Shown one piece after another: positions 12,609-27,600 of a stretch of DNA of 64,000 bases; position 1 is the first letter of the stretch, and every line of letters begins with the position of its first letter. Source of the stretch: Chimonanthus salicifolius (taxonomy: Eukaryota > Streptophyta > Magnoliopsida > Laurales > Calycanthaceae). The notes beneath the pieces are model-generated. The model did no database searches. It was not told the DNA's origin and saw nothing but the letters and a program-made list of their open reading frames with translations. The stretch spans positions 47,540,631 through 47,604,630 of the forward strand of contig CM023539.1 of assembly GCA_013350335.1 (NCBI GenBank), in the 5' to 3' direction. Both the position numbers and the translations under genes were made by a program.

Positions 12609-15600
12609 TCAAAACAATATTCTCTCTTGATATACATCTAATGCCTGGATAACTTTTTTTATGAATAACTTCCGATGCAATCGATACCTGCAAGCAACAC
12701 AATAGAATCAGGAAACTCACACAATTTGTGCTGATACTTATTGAGTTTCAGCAGTTGACATTCTTGAAATGAAATGAAGAAAATAAAGAAAATGGAAACT
12801 CGAAAACATACTTAATTGCAGCTTCAAGGGTCCTCCTTGCTTGTGGATTAGAATCTGTTTGGTAGCAAAACAAGAAATATGTCACATCAATGAATTGGAA
12901 TCTTGGCTGTTTTTTACGATCCAAAGTCATCATCATCAAGGTCACATACAATCTAGTTGAGATGGGAGTTCTACTTCTCTATCCATCCCTCTTTTAAGGT
13001 CAAATTCTCTCTTATTCTGCATCCTAGAATGATCCCTCCAACTACTGTCCATGTCCTAATTGCCTCAAATGAGCAAGCCATGAATTCCTTGACCAGAATC
13101 TTCTCTGATCTTCCATGAAGATGCCCAAATCGTTTTGGATAGCAATCATTCATTTCTCTTTCATATGTTAAAACGGTATTTCAACATAACACTACAAATA
13201 TCCTATGCTAGCACAAATTCTTTTAAATATGTGGCATATCCATGTTAGTTTCTTAATGAATTCTAGTAACTTCTCTGACATTGGCAAAATATCACTGCAC
13301 ATTTTCTTCTTTGGAAACCTAACCAAAACATTGAGGTGTATATTACTTGATTGTTCAGAGCAGATTTGTGCCTATTTTGGCAATGTACACGGAGTAGCAT
13401 CACGTTCCATTAATCTATCTATTCATAATAATCCAAAGAAAACATTCTGAAGGGATAATGGTACATGGATCTATTGGACTCAGTACCTAGGATCTTTTGA
13501 TCTTCATCTGATGTTGTAGGATATTCTGCTAACATTCTTTGGCATTCTTCTTGCAAGTTCCTAGCAGCTTTCCTTTCTATGCTTGGAACTGGAGGCATAT
13601 CCCCATCTGACCATGTTGGCAATGTTCGTGCTGCTGCTATAACTGCTCCATCAACAAATGTATCTTCTCCTCTAGATAATCGACCTGCAGAAATGAATAG
13701 AGCACATTGTTCTCTCCAAATGGCGATTTACAAAGTAACAATAAAAACTCGAGAAAAAATCCAGTGGCCTCACTATTGTGATAGAACTCTTCTGGCAGGC
13801 CAGAAATGTTGAATGCTGATAAGAAGGAATCCAAGTGGATTTGTGTGTTGCCAGAAAATTGTAGGGCATCACAAGGGTTCTGCAAAGATTTGAGAAATAA
13901 GTAAAATATCCAAGTGTCTTACAAAATCAGCTGTGGAATAGTTCATCTAAAAGGGAAGTGAGATTTTCTTTTGCTGATAAATGGACTGAATATCATCACC
14001 GACATGAAGTAGATGATGTTTTTCATATAGCAACACATTTACTCTTGTTATGACCCAAATGCTTCTGCTATTATGATTGTCTTGTTTTAACAAGGAGAGG
14101 TAATCATTCAACAGAAAGCACAACATAGAGAAGTGCAGATCTGCCAAATTTACAGGACTAGCATGCAGGAGACATTTATAAATCTAATGATAGGTGAGAC
14201 CATGAGAGTACTAGACATGAGGCCCACCAAGGCCTCACAATACATGGGGTGGGTGCGATGTGTTTGGAACCAAATGATGGGCAATTGGTGAAGTTCCACT
14301 CCCACTGAATCAACTTATCCTTGTGACTTATCGTAAATTTTAAACATTTATTTTTGCATTGCCCATCACAAGGTTAGGATAATTGACTGGGAGCTAAACT
14401 TCACCCATCCCCTGGTGGCCCCTCAAACACCTAACCACACCAATGCATTGTCTTTGCCCCACAAAAGTAGTTGTTCCATTGTCCAAAAACACTTTATCTT
14501 GTGAAAATGTCATCATGAATTTACTTGGATTTGAACTCCAGTGACTCCTGTTATACAGAAATTCCTACATTAGGCTATAATATCCATGCAGCCATGATAA
14601 GACCTTGATTCGGATAAAGCTGACTCCAAATTACTTTGGTGTGATTTTTGCTGTTACCCATATATATCACATGGGCAACGTTTATCTTGATATTTACAAA
14701 CAATTGGTATACATAACATTTGGGCAGCATAAGTTATCTGCCCCAATTTAGAGAACAAATTTGTCCTTTTGAGTCACAATGTATTATCAGCTTCTACTTA
14801 GTAAGAACCATTGAGCTGGCAATATTTGGAAAATTTTCAACATACAAGGCTTCTCTATGTAATAGTATTCAACTTCTGAAGAAAACTGTTATCTGTGATA
14901 CATAAATACCTCAAAATAAGTAATGTCTCCATATCAGATCTAGACATCATTTGTTATGTTTATAAACAGTTCCCTGCTGTATCTATGGTGTTTCTCTTCA
15001 TATCTATGCTATACAGGGGCATCAGAGGCTGCCGTGCTAGATAAATCCTAAAAGCAATTTTTTTTAACAATAACTAGCTGAGGGAACTTGCAGTGCAAGG
15101 CTTAAAGAATAATTTATCTCATTAAAAAGAATATCCATAGTCAAGATGACACAAACCTGAAGTACATAATCATTTCGGATGCATTTATTTTTTAAGTTCT
15201 CTAGATCAATTTCTTTGGTACTATATCATAAGCTTTTTCTAAGTCATTAAAAACCATGCAAAGATTCTTCCTTTTCTCCCTAAATTTATCTATTAGTTGT
15301 CTCAGTATAAATATAGCTTCTGTAGTTGACCTAGCTATCATAAACCCAAATTGGTTTTTTGAGATGCTAGACTTTTCTCCTAACTGAGTTTCTACTACCA
15401 TTTCCCAGAGTTTCATGGTATAACTCGTGAGTTTAAAATTAGGAAACAATTCACTCGCACTTTTAAGTAGACCAAAAGAAAATCAAAGTTAAAAGTTAGA
15501 GATGAAGACATGATGAAACTAATACCGCCGGTGATGAAAAACCATATCTTTCCATGAACATGTTATTCTTCTTGCCACTCATATAATTTATTGTCATCTG

Positions 15601-18600
15601 CAGCTCAGGAAAACAAACTAATGTCAAAAAAAGAAATGGAATATAAAAAATGATCAATAGATTTAAGTACTAGAAGCACCATGGAAAATGAATAACTTAA
15701 ACAGATCTTCTGTCCTAAATACCTGCAGAAAATTAACACAATAAGAATGCTAAAAACGAAAATAGTAGGCCATAGCATGGTTGGAAGGTGCTCATAGACA
15801 CGGCTACAAGGTCATGGGGTTTGATTTAGCTTTTATGTGTGTGTAAACTAAAAAAACATTGAAAACAATAAATCAAGGAACTGGTTCATATGCAATTGCA
15901 TTTTACAATTAAGGGATACTAATTGCACTGTAGTCCAACTTCCCTTGTGCATATAGTTCCTGAAGGATTGACAGGGGTGTTTTCTAGGAAATGTAAGAGA
16001 CTTGTGTCATTAGTTGGGAAGATTAATAATATTATTTCACAATAACTTTTAAGCAGCCAATAATGGTAATCTGAACAAATTAAGAGAAAAATAACTCATA
16101 AAAATGTTATGAGCAATGAGTGATTGCAAAATATGCCACTTTTAAGTTCTTTCATCAACCGATAATTGGATGAGCAGCAGAGAGCCGATTAAGTTTGTAA
16201 TCTTATGGCCATTATTCAAATATTTACCCATTTGAGTTATTTTGTGATCATTAATGTGGCACTTCAGTTAATAATATAACTGTAACTTCTCTTCTCTCCC
16301 TTACCACCACCTCATCTTTTTCATTCTTTCCATCAGGTAGCAAACCTAGGTTCATCAATATCCAATACATCAACCCACATATGCATGTTACTGTACACTG
16401 ATGTCATCAGGCCACACTATCAAGCACCACAATGGGTCAATATCCAATCTTGTTGATCCCTCCAACATATGTTGCAAGGATGTTCCTAGGGCATAATCCA
16501 TCTGCTATGGCGAACACAAGACTGACCAGCTCAACATACAATAGCCCTGTCTTGAGTAGAACTCAAGTTTGAGAACACCATTCCTTGGTTTAAGTATCAA
16601 GCAACTCTCCTTGAGTTTTTTCTTCATTCATGGGAAAAAAATAGGTTATAATTACAAATAAGAAATATTGAGAATAAAATGCATGGGGTATATCAATTTA
16701 ACAATCTTCTCCCAGGTTTACACAATGATAGTATAACAAGCAGGGGAGAAAAAACAGAAATGAACAGCCACAGAAATAGGGCCTTGGGCATATGACATGA
16801 AACATCAAAGGATCTATTATAAATCGGGACCAATTGAAAGGAACCATGCATGAAACATGATATCAAGGCTTCCCAACTTAAGGTCTTTTTAATAATAAGA
16901 AAATAGTATTGGCTGGGCAGGCTGGCCACCCACGGGAAAAGGCATGAATAGAGGAAACAGGAAACCAAAAATTTATTGATAAACAACCAACTCTGCAACG
17001 TTCTGTCACAAAAATTGGTGAATCCAACTCAGATGCAGGCAAGCTAAATCTGCAGAATTAATGAATGGCCTGGAAGAAAATAACTACCTAAAGACTAGAA
17101 AATATTACCTCCTCCCCCTTTCTGATCCGTTGACCAGCATTTATCATCACCTCAAGCATGCGATCCTTGAAACGCCAGTGAAAGAAACAATTCGGTTGAA
17201 ATGAATGGTTGAGCATATCTACATAATAAGAGTAATAATGATCAAATTTTGAATGATTTGATGACCTTAAGAAGCTAGACATGGTATCCGAATACATTTT
17301 TTTAAAAAACTGAACAGACGTTATCAGCTCCCAACCCCTCCTTTTTTCTGAACGAGTATGGCTGTTTTAGCAGATTACCAAAAAAGATAAAAAACACCAA
17401 GGACCGAGGTCCCATGAATGGAGAAGAAATCAACTAAATAATATTGAGAATGTGGAGGAAAGCTTTTGAGGAAAATGGTCTTAAAAATAGCAAGACAGAC
17501 AAAATGTATAGGAATTTACTTTCATTAGATCTGAGAATAGGAATTATGGACTGATTAAAATTATTACAGCTTAGTACTACGTTTTGAGAAATGTTGATAT
17601 GTGGGTGTGACTGCAGAAGGCTGATTTGGCTAAAGCTAATAGGATGGGCATAGAGTGGGCTGAGTTAGAAGAGTTTAACATGATAGAAGAGTGCCTGTCG
17701 ATTGAAGGGGTGTTTCTATATGATGACAATTAGACTTGCAATGTTATATGGAGCTGAATGTTAGAAGATAAAGAAAAAACAGGGAGATGAGATAATGGTG
17801 ACAAAGGCATATGTTAAGATGGTTGTGTGGTGTAACAATAAAAAAAAGGAATTAGAAATGAGTGCATTGGGTTGCTCAGATAGAAGAAAAGATGTGGGAT
17901 GTTTCAAAAGATAATTCTGGCACATCATAGAAGACCAGAAATGGCTCCAGTGTGAATGATTGAAAGATTACAAGAAAAAGGTACTAGGATAAAGGAAAGG
18001 TTGTTAAAAGAAGGATTTAGGTTGGTAAGGCAGGACGAGATGGAATATAGGGACAGAAAATGAATGTAAATGGGGTTGAGTAGAGAAGTAAGACTCGACG
18101 AAACCAACTCTGATTAGATGGGACGAAGGGTATATTATGATGATAATGATGGTCATGACAATGAGAGTCTTCAAGTGATCATCTATCAAAAAAGAAAAAA
18201 TGATAAAAGACCTCAAACACCCAAAGAATACATAAGACTCCTTCAAGTATTATTCTAGCAGTTGTCTTATGGTCTATCTGGGAGGAACACAGTGGAAGAA
18301 CCTTTGAGCAAAAAGAAAATTCAGGAAGGCAAGTGTTGGAGATGATAAAGATGAGAAAAATCAAGTGAGTGAAGAAGAGGGGAGGAAGAGAATTTAGTGG
18401 GAGATCTTCATTAACTTTGCAAAAGCACTGAAGAACTTGTACAGCAAAGAGCAAGAAAAGGAAAACCACAGGACAGATGACTCAAATTTAAAACAGGGTA
18501 GCTAGAAGAAATTGAGATTGGCAGGCGGTGCCTTTGATGGTGCTACTTGAAGAAAGAGGAAGCACACTAGCTTTCTTTTTGGGCTGAGAGGAGAAAATAA

Positions 18601-21600
18601 TCAAATGAGATGGCTTTTAGCAATTAAGAATGAATTAGACATTTAAAAGCATCATCAATGAAAACTCATTCTAGAAGGAGATTCTTCCAATGTGATAGCA
18701 TCAGCAATGGGAAGGAGAAAGGAACCGGGGAGGCTTTGGAATATATTGTGCAATTAAGAATCTAAGGGGGTGGATTTATATTTTTCTTTTATTAGGAGAT
18801 TGACTAAATTAGTAGCGGACTTCTCAGGCAAGCATGTTAGAAAGAAGCTATGTTTTCATTGGATTAAATGGGAGAACAAATACTGTGAGGTGAATCCTTT
18901 TGTGAATGCTCACAAGGGAAGGAACCCACAAAACAACATTGCATGTTCTCAACCAAGTGTCATGAGAGAGAGCAAGCTATTTTATCTTCAAAAGCATTCA
19001 TGTCAGGATCTATAGAAAATTAGAGATCACTACATCCCACAATCAAACATTTTAAAACGAAACAACAAAAGATCAGAAGGAAACATAGTTACACCTAATA
19101 AATGATCCTAAAAACATACTTACAAACTTGAACTGCAAGAAATTTATTTGCAAAACCAATTACCAGCGTAGGGAATGAGCATGTCTGAATCCTGAATAAG
19201 TGCACCTATCCTCAGTTGCAAGTTAATGCACCGGGATTGTGCAATACTCACAGCCCAAATGAACCTTTCAGGATCTCGGGCAAGGCGCTTTATCTTAAGA
19301 GGAACGGCAGAGTGCTGACTAAATTTGAATACGAGTAGTTAGATGGTGCATGAGATGACCCAGTAGTAAATTAAGGAAGAGGGACCTAGATATTTCCTCA
19401 CCCAATTCTTTTCCCAAAATTCTAATGCACGGCGACGTTGTTCCCTCATAGTTAAAGCTAGATTTTCATCCTGCAACTCCAAAAGGTCTTCCTGCAATAG
19501 AATACAATAACAGAGATTCATGATAATTCAATCTTTTGAGCAAGGTCATGCAAATTGATTTCATGTGGAAGAAAGTCGTTCTACTCATGAGAAACAGAGA
19601 TTATAAAATTCCACAATAAAATAGGGAAAATTGGTAGTAGCTGGGTCCCTACTTTGTAAGGTAAATAGCCAATATCTTGTACCATTGAAATTTTATTGGC
19701 CTTAAAACTATACTAAAATTATTCAATGAAGCTGACTTTCAGTGGGCTCCATATCCAAGCATTAGATATTTCCAATCCAAACTCCCCATTTTCAAAGGTA
19801 CTGCCGATAAAAAAATTTGTCCAAGCTAAAACCAGATCCTTAGACACATGTGAAATTATGTAAATGGTGAAATTGTTCGAACTAGATGCCATCAAATGAT
19901 ACAAACTAATGATTTTTAAACTTCAAAAATAAGCTGATGGGAAGATATGCATAGTTTTCATACTGATCTAATGGTGAGGATGAGTAAAATGAGACTGGCT
20001 GAAGCCAAATTTCAATTCAAAGGGTACAGTGATCCACTGGACAGTTAAAACCGATTATTTAAATGGGCTGCAAACATAACATGCTTGAGCTGTTTCTACA
20101 TTTATGGTAAATCTCAGTTGTACACCTCCAACAAACACATTCATGTGATCCCCAACATCGGAATAAAAGTTTGTTGTAGGATCTTCAAAACATTGGGCCC
20201 CTATGATCAAAGGTTAACATGATTTGGTAAGTCCAGACTTAGGCACCAGATCCCATGATTGGTACACATCCAGATAATTAGATGTGTTAAGTAATAGGCC
20301 TCACCAGTGAAATGAGCTATGACAGATTCAAGATGCAATATATCCTTTAGTACCATATATGCACCCCTATATGTGTACCACCCATACTTAGGGCCCTATC
20401 ATTGGATGTAAGATCTGGTCAGCAGGATTTATGTTCGACTGTTGGATTTAAAACCATGTCATATCATTACCTTGATCTTGGGGCCTTGACAGCCAAGTCC
20501 ATTGGAATTTGATCATATTAAGCTGAATTCAAGTCCTCCTAGGTTGCTGCCAAAGGGTGTTCACAGCATGAATAAGGAGTGCACTGTTGAAAATAAATCT
20601 ATATGTACATACATGAGCATTCATCCCCTATGCCACTTGAGTCTACCTCTCTATACCGAGCTCACATGGATCATATGAATGAGTTAGTTGGAAAGGTCTA
20701 ATTTTGGTATGGGACCTATAAAAGAATCAACTTGATTGGATCAAAACCATGTTTTCTAAGTTCCCTCCCCTCCCTCCCTCCCTCCCTCATTAGGCAAATA
20801 CCTTACATTATCTACAACATTGGCCTTAGGGAAAGTTTATATATTCTTTTTGTTAAAGAAAATTTTATATATATATTTGAATTTCTATGGCTAAAAAAAG
20901 ATCACTAAATGGCAGTATTATCCTATTCATGACAAGCAAACATGATGTTTATGCAACACTAACAACATGGTACATAATAAACGAACGGCACTTATTCACA
21001 TGTTCAAGTTCCATTTGTAAGGGCTCACTTAGAGAAGACTCGTTCAGCCTTGAAACATGTGAAAACTTGAAAAGCAGGAAGAAGGTGAAGAAGTAGAAGA
21101 TGACAAGGAAAGGGAATACCAGCTTTCTAGGATCAGTTTTTTATGCAGTTTTTATAGGAAAAGGAAGAATAACCAACTTCTAATGTTCCTTTAGGCCAAT
21201 TTCAAAAAGTATATTACATATGTATCATATGTCAAGGTTTAGATAGATGTTTAAATATTTGTATATTTGGAAATAATTAGGAGATTGACTTCTTTTCAAA
21301 AGAACATCTTGTCCATGAATTATACATGCATGATACACATCATCGATAACAATGCTTTAAAGTTAACATGATCCTCATGGGACACAATAGAGCGACATAC
21401 TGGTCAGTAACCACCACATATTTTCTTTTCTTTTTCTTGAAAAAGTAAACCATTCACGAAGGGGAGAGAAAAGTACAAAGCCTCAGTTTTAAGGAAAAAT
21501 ATAAGAAATAAACTGGAAATAACATGAAAAAATTACAAAGGCAAAGCAAAGGAACCAAGCCTGGCCAAACTATCAGCTTCTGAATTTGCAAATCACATGT

Positions 21601-24600
21601 AATATTGCTCCTTCAGAGTAGTCAGTCTTGTATGCTAGCTTAAATCAAGTAAATAATGTTATAGAATACTGATAACATTTTTTAATAGCACTGATAAGCG
21701 TGAACGGAAGAGAAGAACTAAAAAGATGACCCCAGAAAGATAGAGAAGTGAGAAGACAACGAAAATGATGAATACTGATGTGTATGTATATAGGGATTGA
21801 TAAATCTAGGAATAGATGGGATGGTTAGAATTTAATCAGGGGTTAGTGTATGCTTGATATAATCAAAAGTGTGTATAACAAGGGAGAGCAGTAATGAATA
21901 CAAAGACAAAAGATACATATGTATATATAATCTATTGCATATCTTGTCTCTTTCCATTCTACCTATCCCACTCAACTAAAACAAATTACAAAAAAAAAAA
22001 AGAGAGAGAAACGTACAGCAAAAAAAATGTTGATATTAGATACATGGGATAAAGTTTTGACAACAACTAAAATAACAACTAACAATTTGGCATCAAATAG
22101 CAATAGAGAATAAGTTATCAACCTTTTTAAGAGCTACATAAGCCCTCAAACAGGATCATCAATCACCATACTCATTAAAACATGCAATGAAAATCAATAC
22201 AAGAGACAAAAATAAGCTGCAAATAATCCATGGAGATGAACAAAATGGTACTGTAAGAGGAAAAAAATACTCTGAAACGTAAAACAGCTTAAATGTTGCA
22301 TCAAGAGTCAACACACCTCAGTGGCCAGAAGCAAGTTAGTGCATTCATTTACACTAGGTAAAAAGTCGCCATACAATTGCCAAAAGTTCCCCTCACAATC
22401 AAATGCAAACAAGAGAAGGCAATGCCAACCTCAGGTCCCAATCTGTCTGTGGCAATAACATTAAACAAGATGAAAGGCACAGTGAGAGGAAGATCTTTTC
22501 TTTTTCTTTGAAAGGCAAGAGAGAATATTGAATGCATTACTCTTTATTGTTTTTTTTTTTTTTGGAAACATTAACAGCTTTGATTCCATAAATAAGAGGG
22601 TAGTACAAAAGAAGGACCCGAGTATAGGAGAACTATACTCATAATCGAAAAGAGAACAATAAACATAAATACAAGAGAAAACAAGAGAAAGATACAAGAT
22701 ACATCCAGAACCATCCCACACCAAATACAAATGGGACCAAAACCCCTAGCTTTCAAAGCTAGCCAGATGAAAGATTTCCAAGGCCGGTGCTTGTAAGTGA
22801 ACACCAGCATTTTGCTAAGAAGTCTGCAATACAGTTTGCAGAGCGAGGTATATGAGTGAAAGTGATACCACCCATACTGCACAATCTCCAAATGTCCCTT
22901 GCAATACAAACCAACCTCCATGAGGAGAATTTCCTATTGCTAGCCCAAGAGATGGCATTGGTTGAGTCACTTTCGATAATGAGATTTCCCCTCCTAAAAC
23001 TAGACCAGACTTGAATTGCTCTCCTAATTGCTCTCAGTTCAGCCTCATTTGATTCCATTGACCCAATTGATTCGGAAAAAGCTGCCAACATTCTACCCCT
23101 ATCGTCATGAAACACTCCTACAAATTCCTGCCGGCCCTGGTTTACCTCTAGTTACGCCGTCCATATTGAACTTACATGATCCAAGTGGAGGCGCAATCCA
23201 CTTAACCAAACGTTTGTCAATTCTATCGGCCCCTTTCATACACCCCTCCCAAGATAAATAAAAATCTTCTAGTGTTAGACCCCGAAATTCCTTACACACA
23301 GACAAACAACTAATCACCTGCCACTTTGCCCTCTCAAACACATCTCTAGGACTCCTTCTCTTTATTGCATTACTCTTTATTGTTTGCAAGAAATGTACTT
23401 CAAAATTAATTATTATCCTTCATTTCCATGGATGAAAGCAAGCTCAGTTGCCAACTAACATGAAAGAATTAATGATAAAAAAAAAAAATACAAAATTCAA
23501 AAAGACAAAAGTTTAAAATATCAATTTCTTTAGTATTGCATCATGAAAAGCTTTGGGTAATAAATATGGAAGCAGCATTTTCCAGGACATTCCTTATATA
23601 TGTTATTTGTTTCTAGTCTCTAATGTCAAATCAAGTAGTCCGTAAATTATGTAATCATGTGTTTTGGTTCAACAACCTAGCCAACTCATCCACAAAAGAA
23701 TTCGCCTCTCTTGGGACCCAGGACACAGAGAAGGCATTCGATTCAATGGAGTGTCGAATTCTTTCCACTTTGTTTAGGAATTTTAAAAAGCAAGCAAACC
23801 CCACAGGGCAGCTTAGCTCAATACCACTTTACAGTCCTCAGTCCCCTTCTAGAATACCCCTTATGGCACCCAAATCCTCCATCACCTGAACCCCTTTCCA
23901 AAGAGCCTGTAACTCGGCATCAATTGCGGAACAACCATGAAAAGGAGCGGCATAAAAAAGGCACTCTTCCCCACCATGATTCCTAATCACCCCTCCGAAA
24001 ATTCATTTATCTTTTGCCTAATAATTTTAGCCCATATACCTCATCAAGATAAAAAATCTTAGCTTATCATCTAAATTTTCAATATCCCAATGTGCTCACA
24101 TGAAATGGAAGCCCTTTATCTTTCATTTTCTATAAAAAATCATTTTTCTCTCATTTTTCTAATTTTTTTATTTTTATATAAATTCAGGTCAAGTGGGATG
24201 GAGTAAGATAAAATTCGGGTTATGTCAGGTCACTAGTTAAAAAAACCTAGGTCGGGTCAAGTAGGGCTAGACAGAGAATCTATTATTACCTATAGCCAAC
24301 CTGATATGAACCCAACCGGACCCGACCTATTGCCTCAAAAAATTTAGGCATGTTAGGTGCCTAAGCAAATGGGCAAAAGGTACACCAACACCAAAGCCTT
24401 AAAATAGTTCCAAGAAGAACCTTAAAAGGATTTTAATTGCCAACCAGCAGCCACTAACATATAAAAGTAAGAAGTTAAAGAAAATAGTATTTTTTAGATC
24501 ACTCCAAAAAAGGAAAAATAGTATTCATTGCCACTGACACTATCTTTTATCTAAATCAAAGTCGTGAAAAAAAAAAAAAGGGAGAAAAAAAAAGAGAATG

Positions 24601-27600
24601 AAAGAAATTGTAAATCCTTTTTCACTTATTGTTTTCTCCTTTTCCCCTTCTAGGGTTTACCTTTACAACAATATCTACATCTGTCATTAGTCATTTAATC
24701 TACTTAAATTATAAAAAAAAAAAAAAAATTCTTGTTATTTGGAGGAAAGCAGCAACTTTTTGTAATTGAGACTCAACTCTTGACTTCATTGACCAGCAAT
24801 GTGAAATTTGCTTTCGGCTTTAGCCTAGATTTCCACTGTTCTGGGAACATTAGAGTTAGAGGGGCAGCTAAGACAACAACTATTATCCAAATATGACTAA
24901 AAGTAGCTTTATTTAACATGACTCAAATCCACATCCATGGTGTTTGCATCTTGAACACCTTCCAACTATGATACGAACTTGTCACAATAAACCAAGATTA
25001 TCACAAGAACCTTCATCTATCACCAAGATAAAGAAATACAAAAATTGATAACTTGGGGACAAATAGAAAATCATTCCAAAGAAAAATAAATAAATAAAAT
25101 GCACACATTCCAATAGCCTTACCTCTGGATTAGTTGAGTTGATGATATCAAAAATAGGATGACCAATGGGTATGATATCTGGAAAAAACATCCATGGAAG
25201 CCTTTGACTAATAGTTAGCATTAACTCTAAAGGAATCTCCATAATAACCTGCAATTAAGTACACAATCAAGATAATTATGATGATGCATAAAATCTGAGA
25301 TCATGATCGTGCAAGCACTGCAACAATAAATTAAATACATATCATTGTTATTCAGAGAACAGGCAATAGTGGGTTTTCACAAAACTTCAAATAATGGCTC
25401 TACGCCCCTACAACTGTGCACTTCTGTGTGTTTTCTATCTACATATATAGAGAAGGAATTCTATAGTGATCCACCCCAGGTACCCAGAAATTCTACCCAC
25501 AGCTCACTTAGACTAGGTTTTTAAGGGTAAGCAGGTCAAGAATTGGGGTGACTCATCTTATACTAAAAAATGACGACTCCAATAAGTTCGACTGAGTTTT
25601 TGGAGGACTCAGTGACCCATCTTTGAGTCATTGAGTCAAAGAAAGTGTTCTCATCAATACTACATGTAATGATTGATATGTCGAAAGCATCCAAACATAA
25701 GAGCATTCACACATCAGTTGTTTTCGATGTATAACTCTCTTATCCAAGCCACACTCTCATACATTGTACTTACATTTATTTTTAATGAAATTATTAGTCT
25801 CCTTTCAAAAAAATATCAATACTCCCAACCTTGTAATTGACTAACTAATAACCATGCAGAAGAAAGATTGGCATGGGGAGTTCACAAAGTGAAAGGGAGA
25901 GCCAAAGGGCCCAAAAGGGAAACAAAAAGGAAGAAGATGCCCAATCTGCATGAGCAACACACAGCTAAAGGCCACAATATATATACATATACACACATAC
26001 ACACACACACACACATATATATTTATACCAATTCTCCCCTAAGAACAATTCTCATGATACTTTCATGAAAACCTTGATTTGTTGGGCCCACGGTAGACAT
26101 AATGGATCCAATTCCCCCCCCCCCCCCCTCCCTTCCCACATCCACCTACCCCCCGTGAATTACACTCTTACCTAATTTGACTTTTAAAGCCTATTGATTC
26201 GAACCCATTAAATTTCCACCTTTAGATAATGTGAAATTTTAAGGGCTTTAAAAAATATGGGTTCTCTTATCTAACCCACCCAACCATGTGTGTCCAAGTG
26301 GCACCTATTGGCCATTTGCACCATGTTTGGTGCAAACTCTTTCTTATGAGAGATATATATAATCATTTCATGCCATTCACTTCTCAAAGGTGGAGATGCA
26401 ACAACTCCTCTCCTAAAAGCCTACTATAAAAGCTCCACTACAAATAAGTTGCAAACATGCATATAGAAAACAGTAATGAGTTCCATGATCCTCTCCACAT
26501 AAAACACATCTCACATTTTGCTCAACACTCCAATCTGATGCTAGATTCTTTGTTGGCGGACCCAACAAAGCACTCCACATCCAGATATGGATAATCATTC
26601 TTCCAAAGATCATTCCAAGGAAGACACCAAAAGTCAAAAGACAAAAATCTAGAAGAAAATTGTTAATAGAGAATTGACATAGATGCGTGGAACCATATGG
26701 AAGTGTCTTCCAACTTATCAATTATTCGAACTTGAGAAATGGTTGCTGCTAACTCAACTCCCCAAATCTGGCCGATGAGAAACAAATTGCATGAAGCTTT
26801 TTTTTAAGTGATCAAGGATCATGCTCCATGATCATCATTATTGCAAGCAAAGTTATTCAAGTTAGAAGAAATTTGTTTAATTTAATCTACAAAGTTCCTG
26901 TTTAGGATAAACTTTTGTGTTGATAAATTATTGTTGATTTCAAATAAACTGTTGATCTGTTTAATTAAATTGCTTAACTTGTTATACATCCATTGTCTTT
27001 AAATATCTAACTACTTGGATAACTTGACCAATCATCATCATCAAAGCATCAACCCATCTATTTGGGTTAGCTTTGTTTTTTTTTTTTTTGAATGGTTAAT
27101 ATATTAGAAATAAAAAAAGCACCAGAGGTGCAAGTACAGAACAGAAGACAAGAAAAACAAAGAGACACTACAGTCTTCAACCCCGAGAAACGCAAGAAAA
27201 AACACAAAGGGAGGAAGCAAACGAAGATCAGAACTAAGCTGAGTCTATACTTTCTTTCCATGCACGGAAGATATTATTGATAGAGCTATTCCTGAATTCC
27301 ACGAGGTGGAGGCCCAAGAAGCACACTTGGCAAAAACTCTAGTCGAAACCACTTCGGATGTATCAGCCTGATCCTTAAAGAGTCTATTGTTGCATTCCCA
27401 CCATAAGATCCACGCAATGGCGAAGAAAGCCAAGTGCCATAATGAGGAGCATTTTTTGAAGACAGAAACGATGTCACAAGCAAAAGATAAGTCAGCGACC
27501 GTAGAAGGCATGACCCAAAGCACACCAAATTGTTTAACATTGAATTCCACACAGCACTGGAGAATGGACAGTGGATAAGGAGACGATTTGTCTCTTCCTA

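Noticed and set aside
16693..16998. A 101-codon minus-strand frame in pTAC14 intron 8
   Set aside because: Hydrophobic, low-complexity and without recognisable motifs; the flanking exons splice cleanly without it.
25868..26068. A small plus-strand frame with His/Thr/Tyr repeats
   Set aside because: It is the translation of an AC/AT microsatellite.
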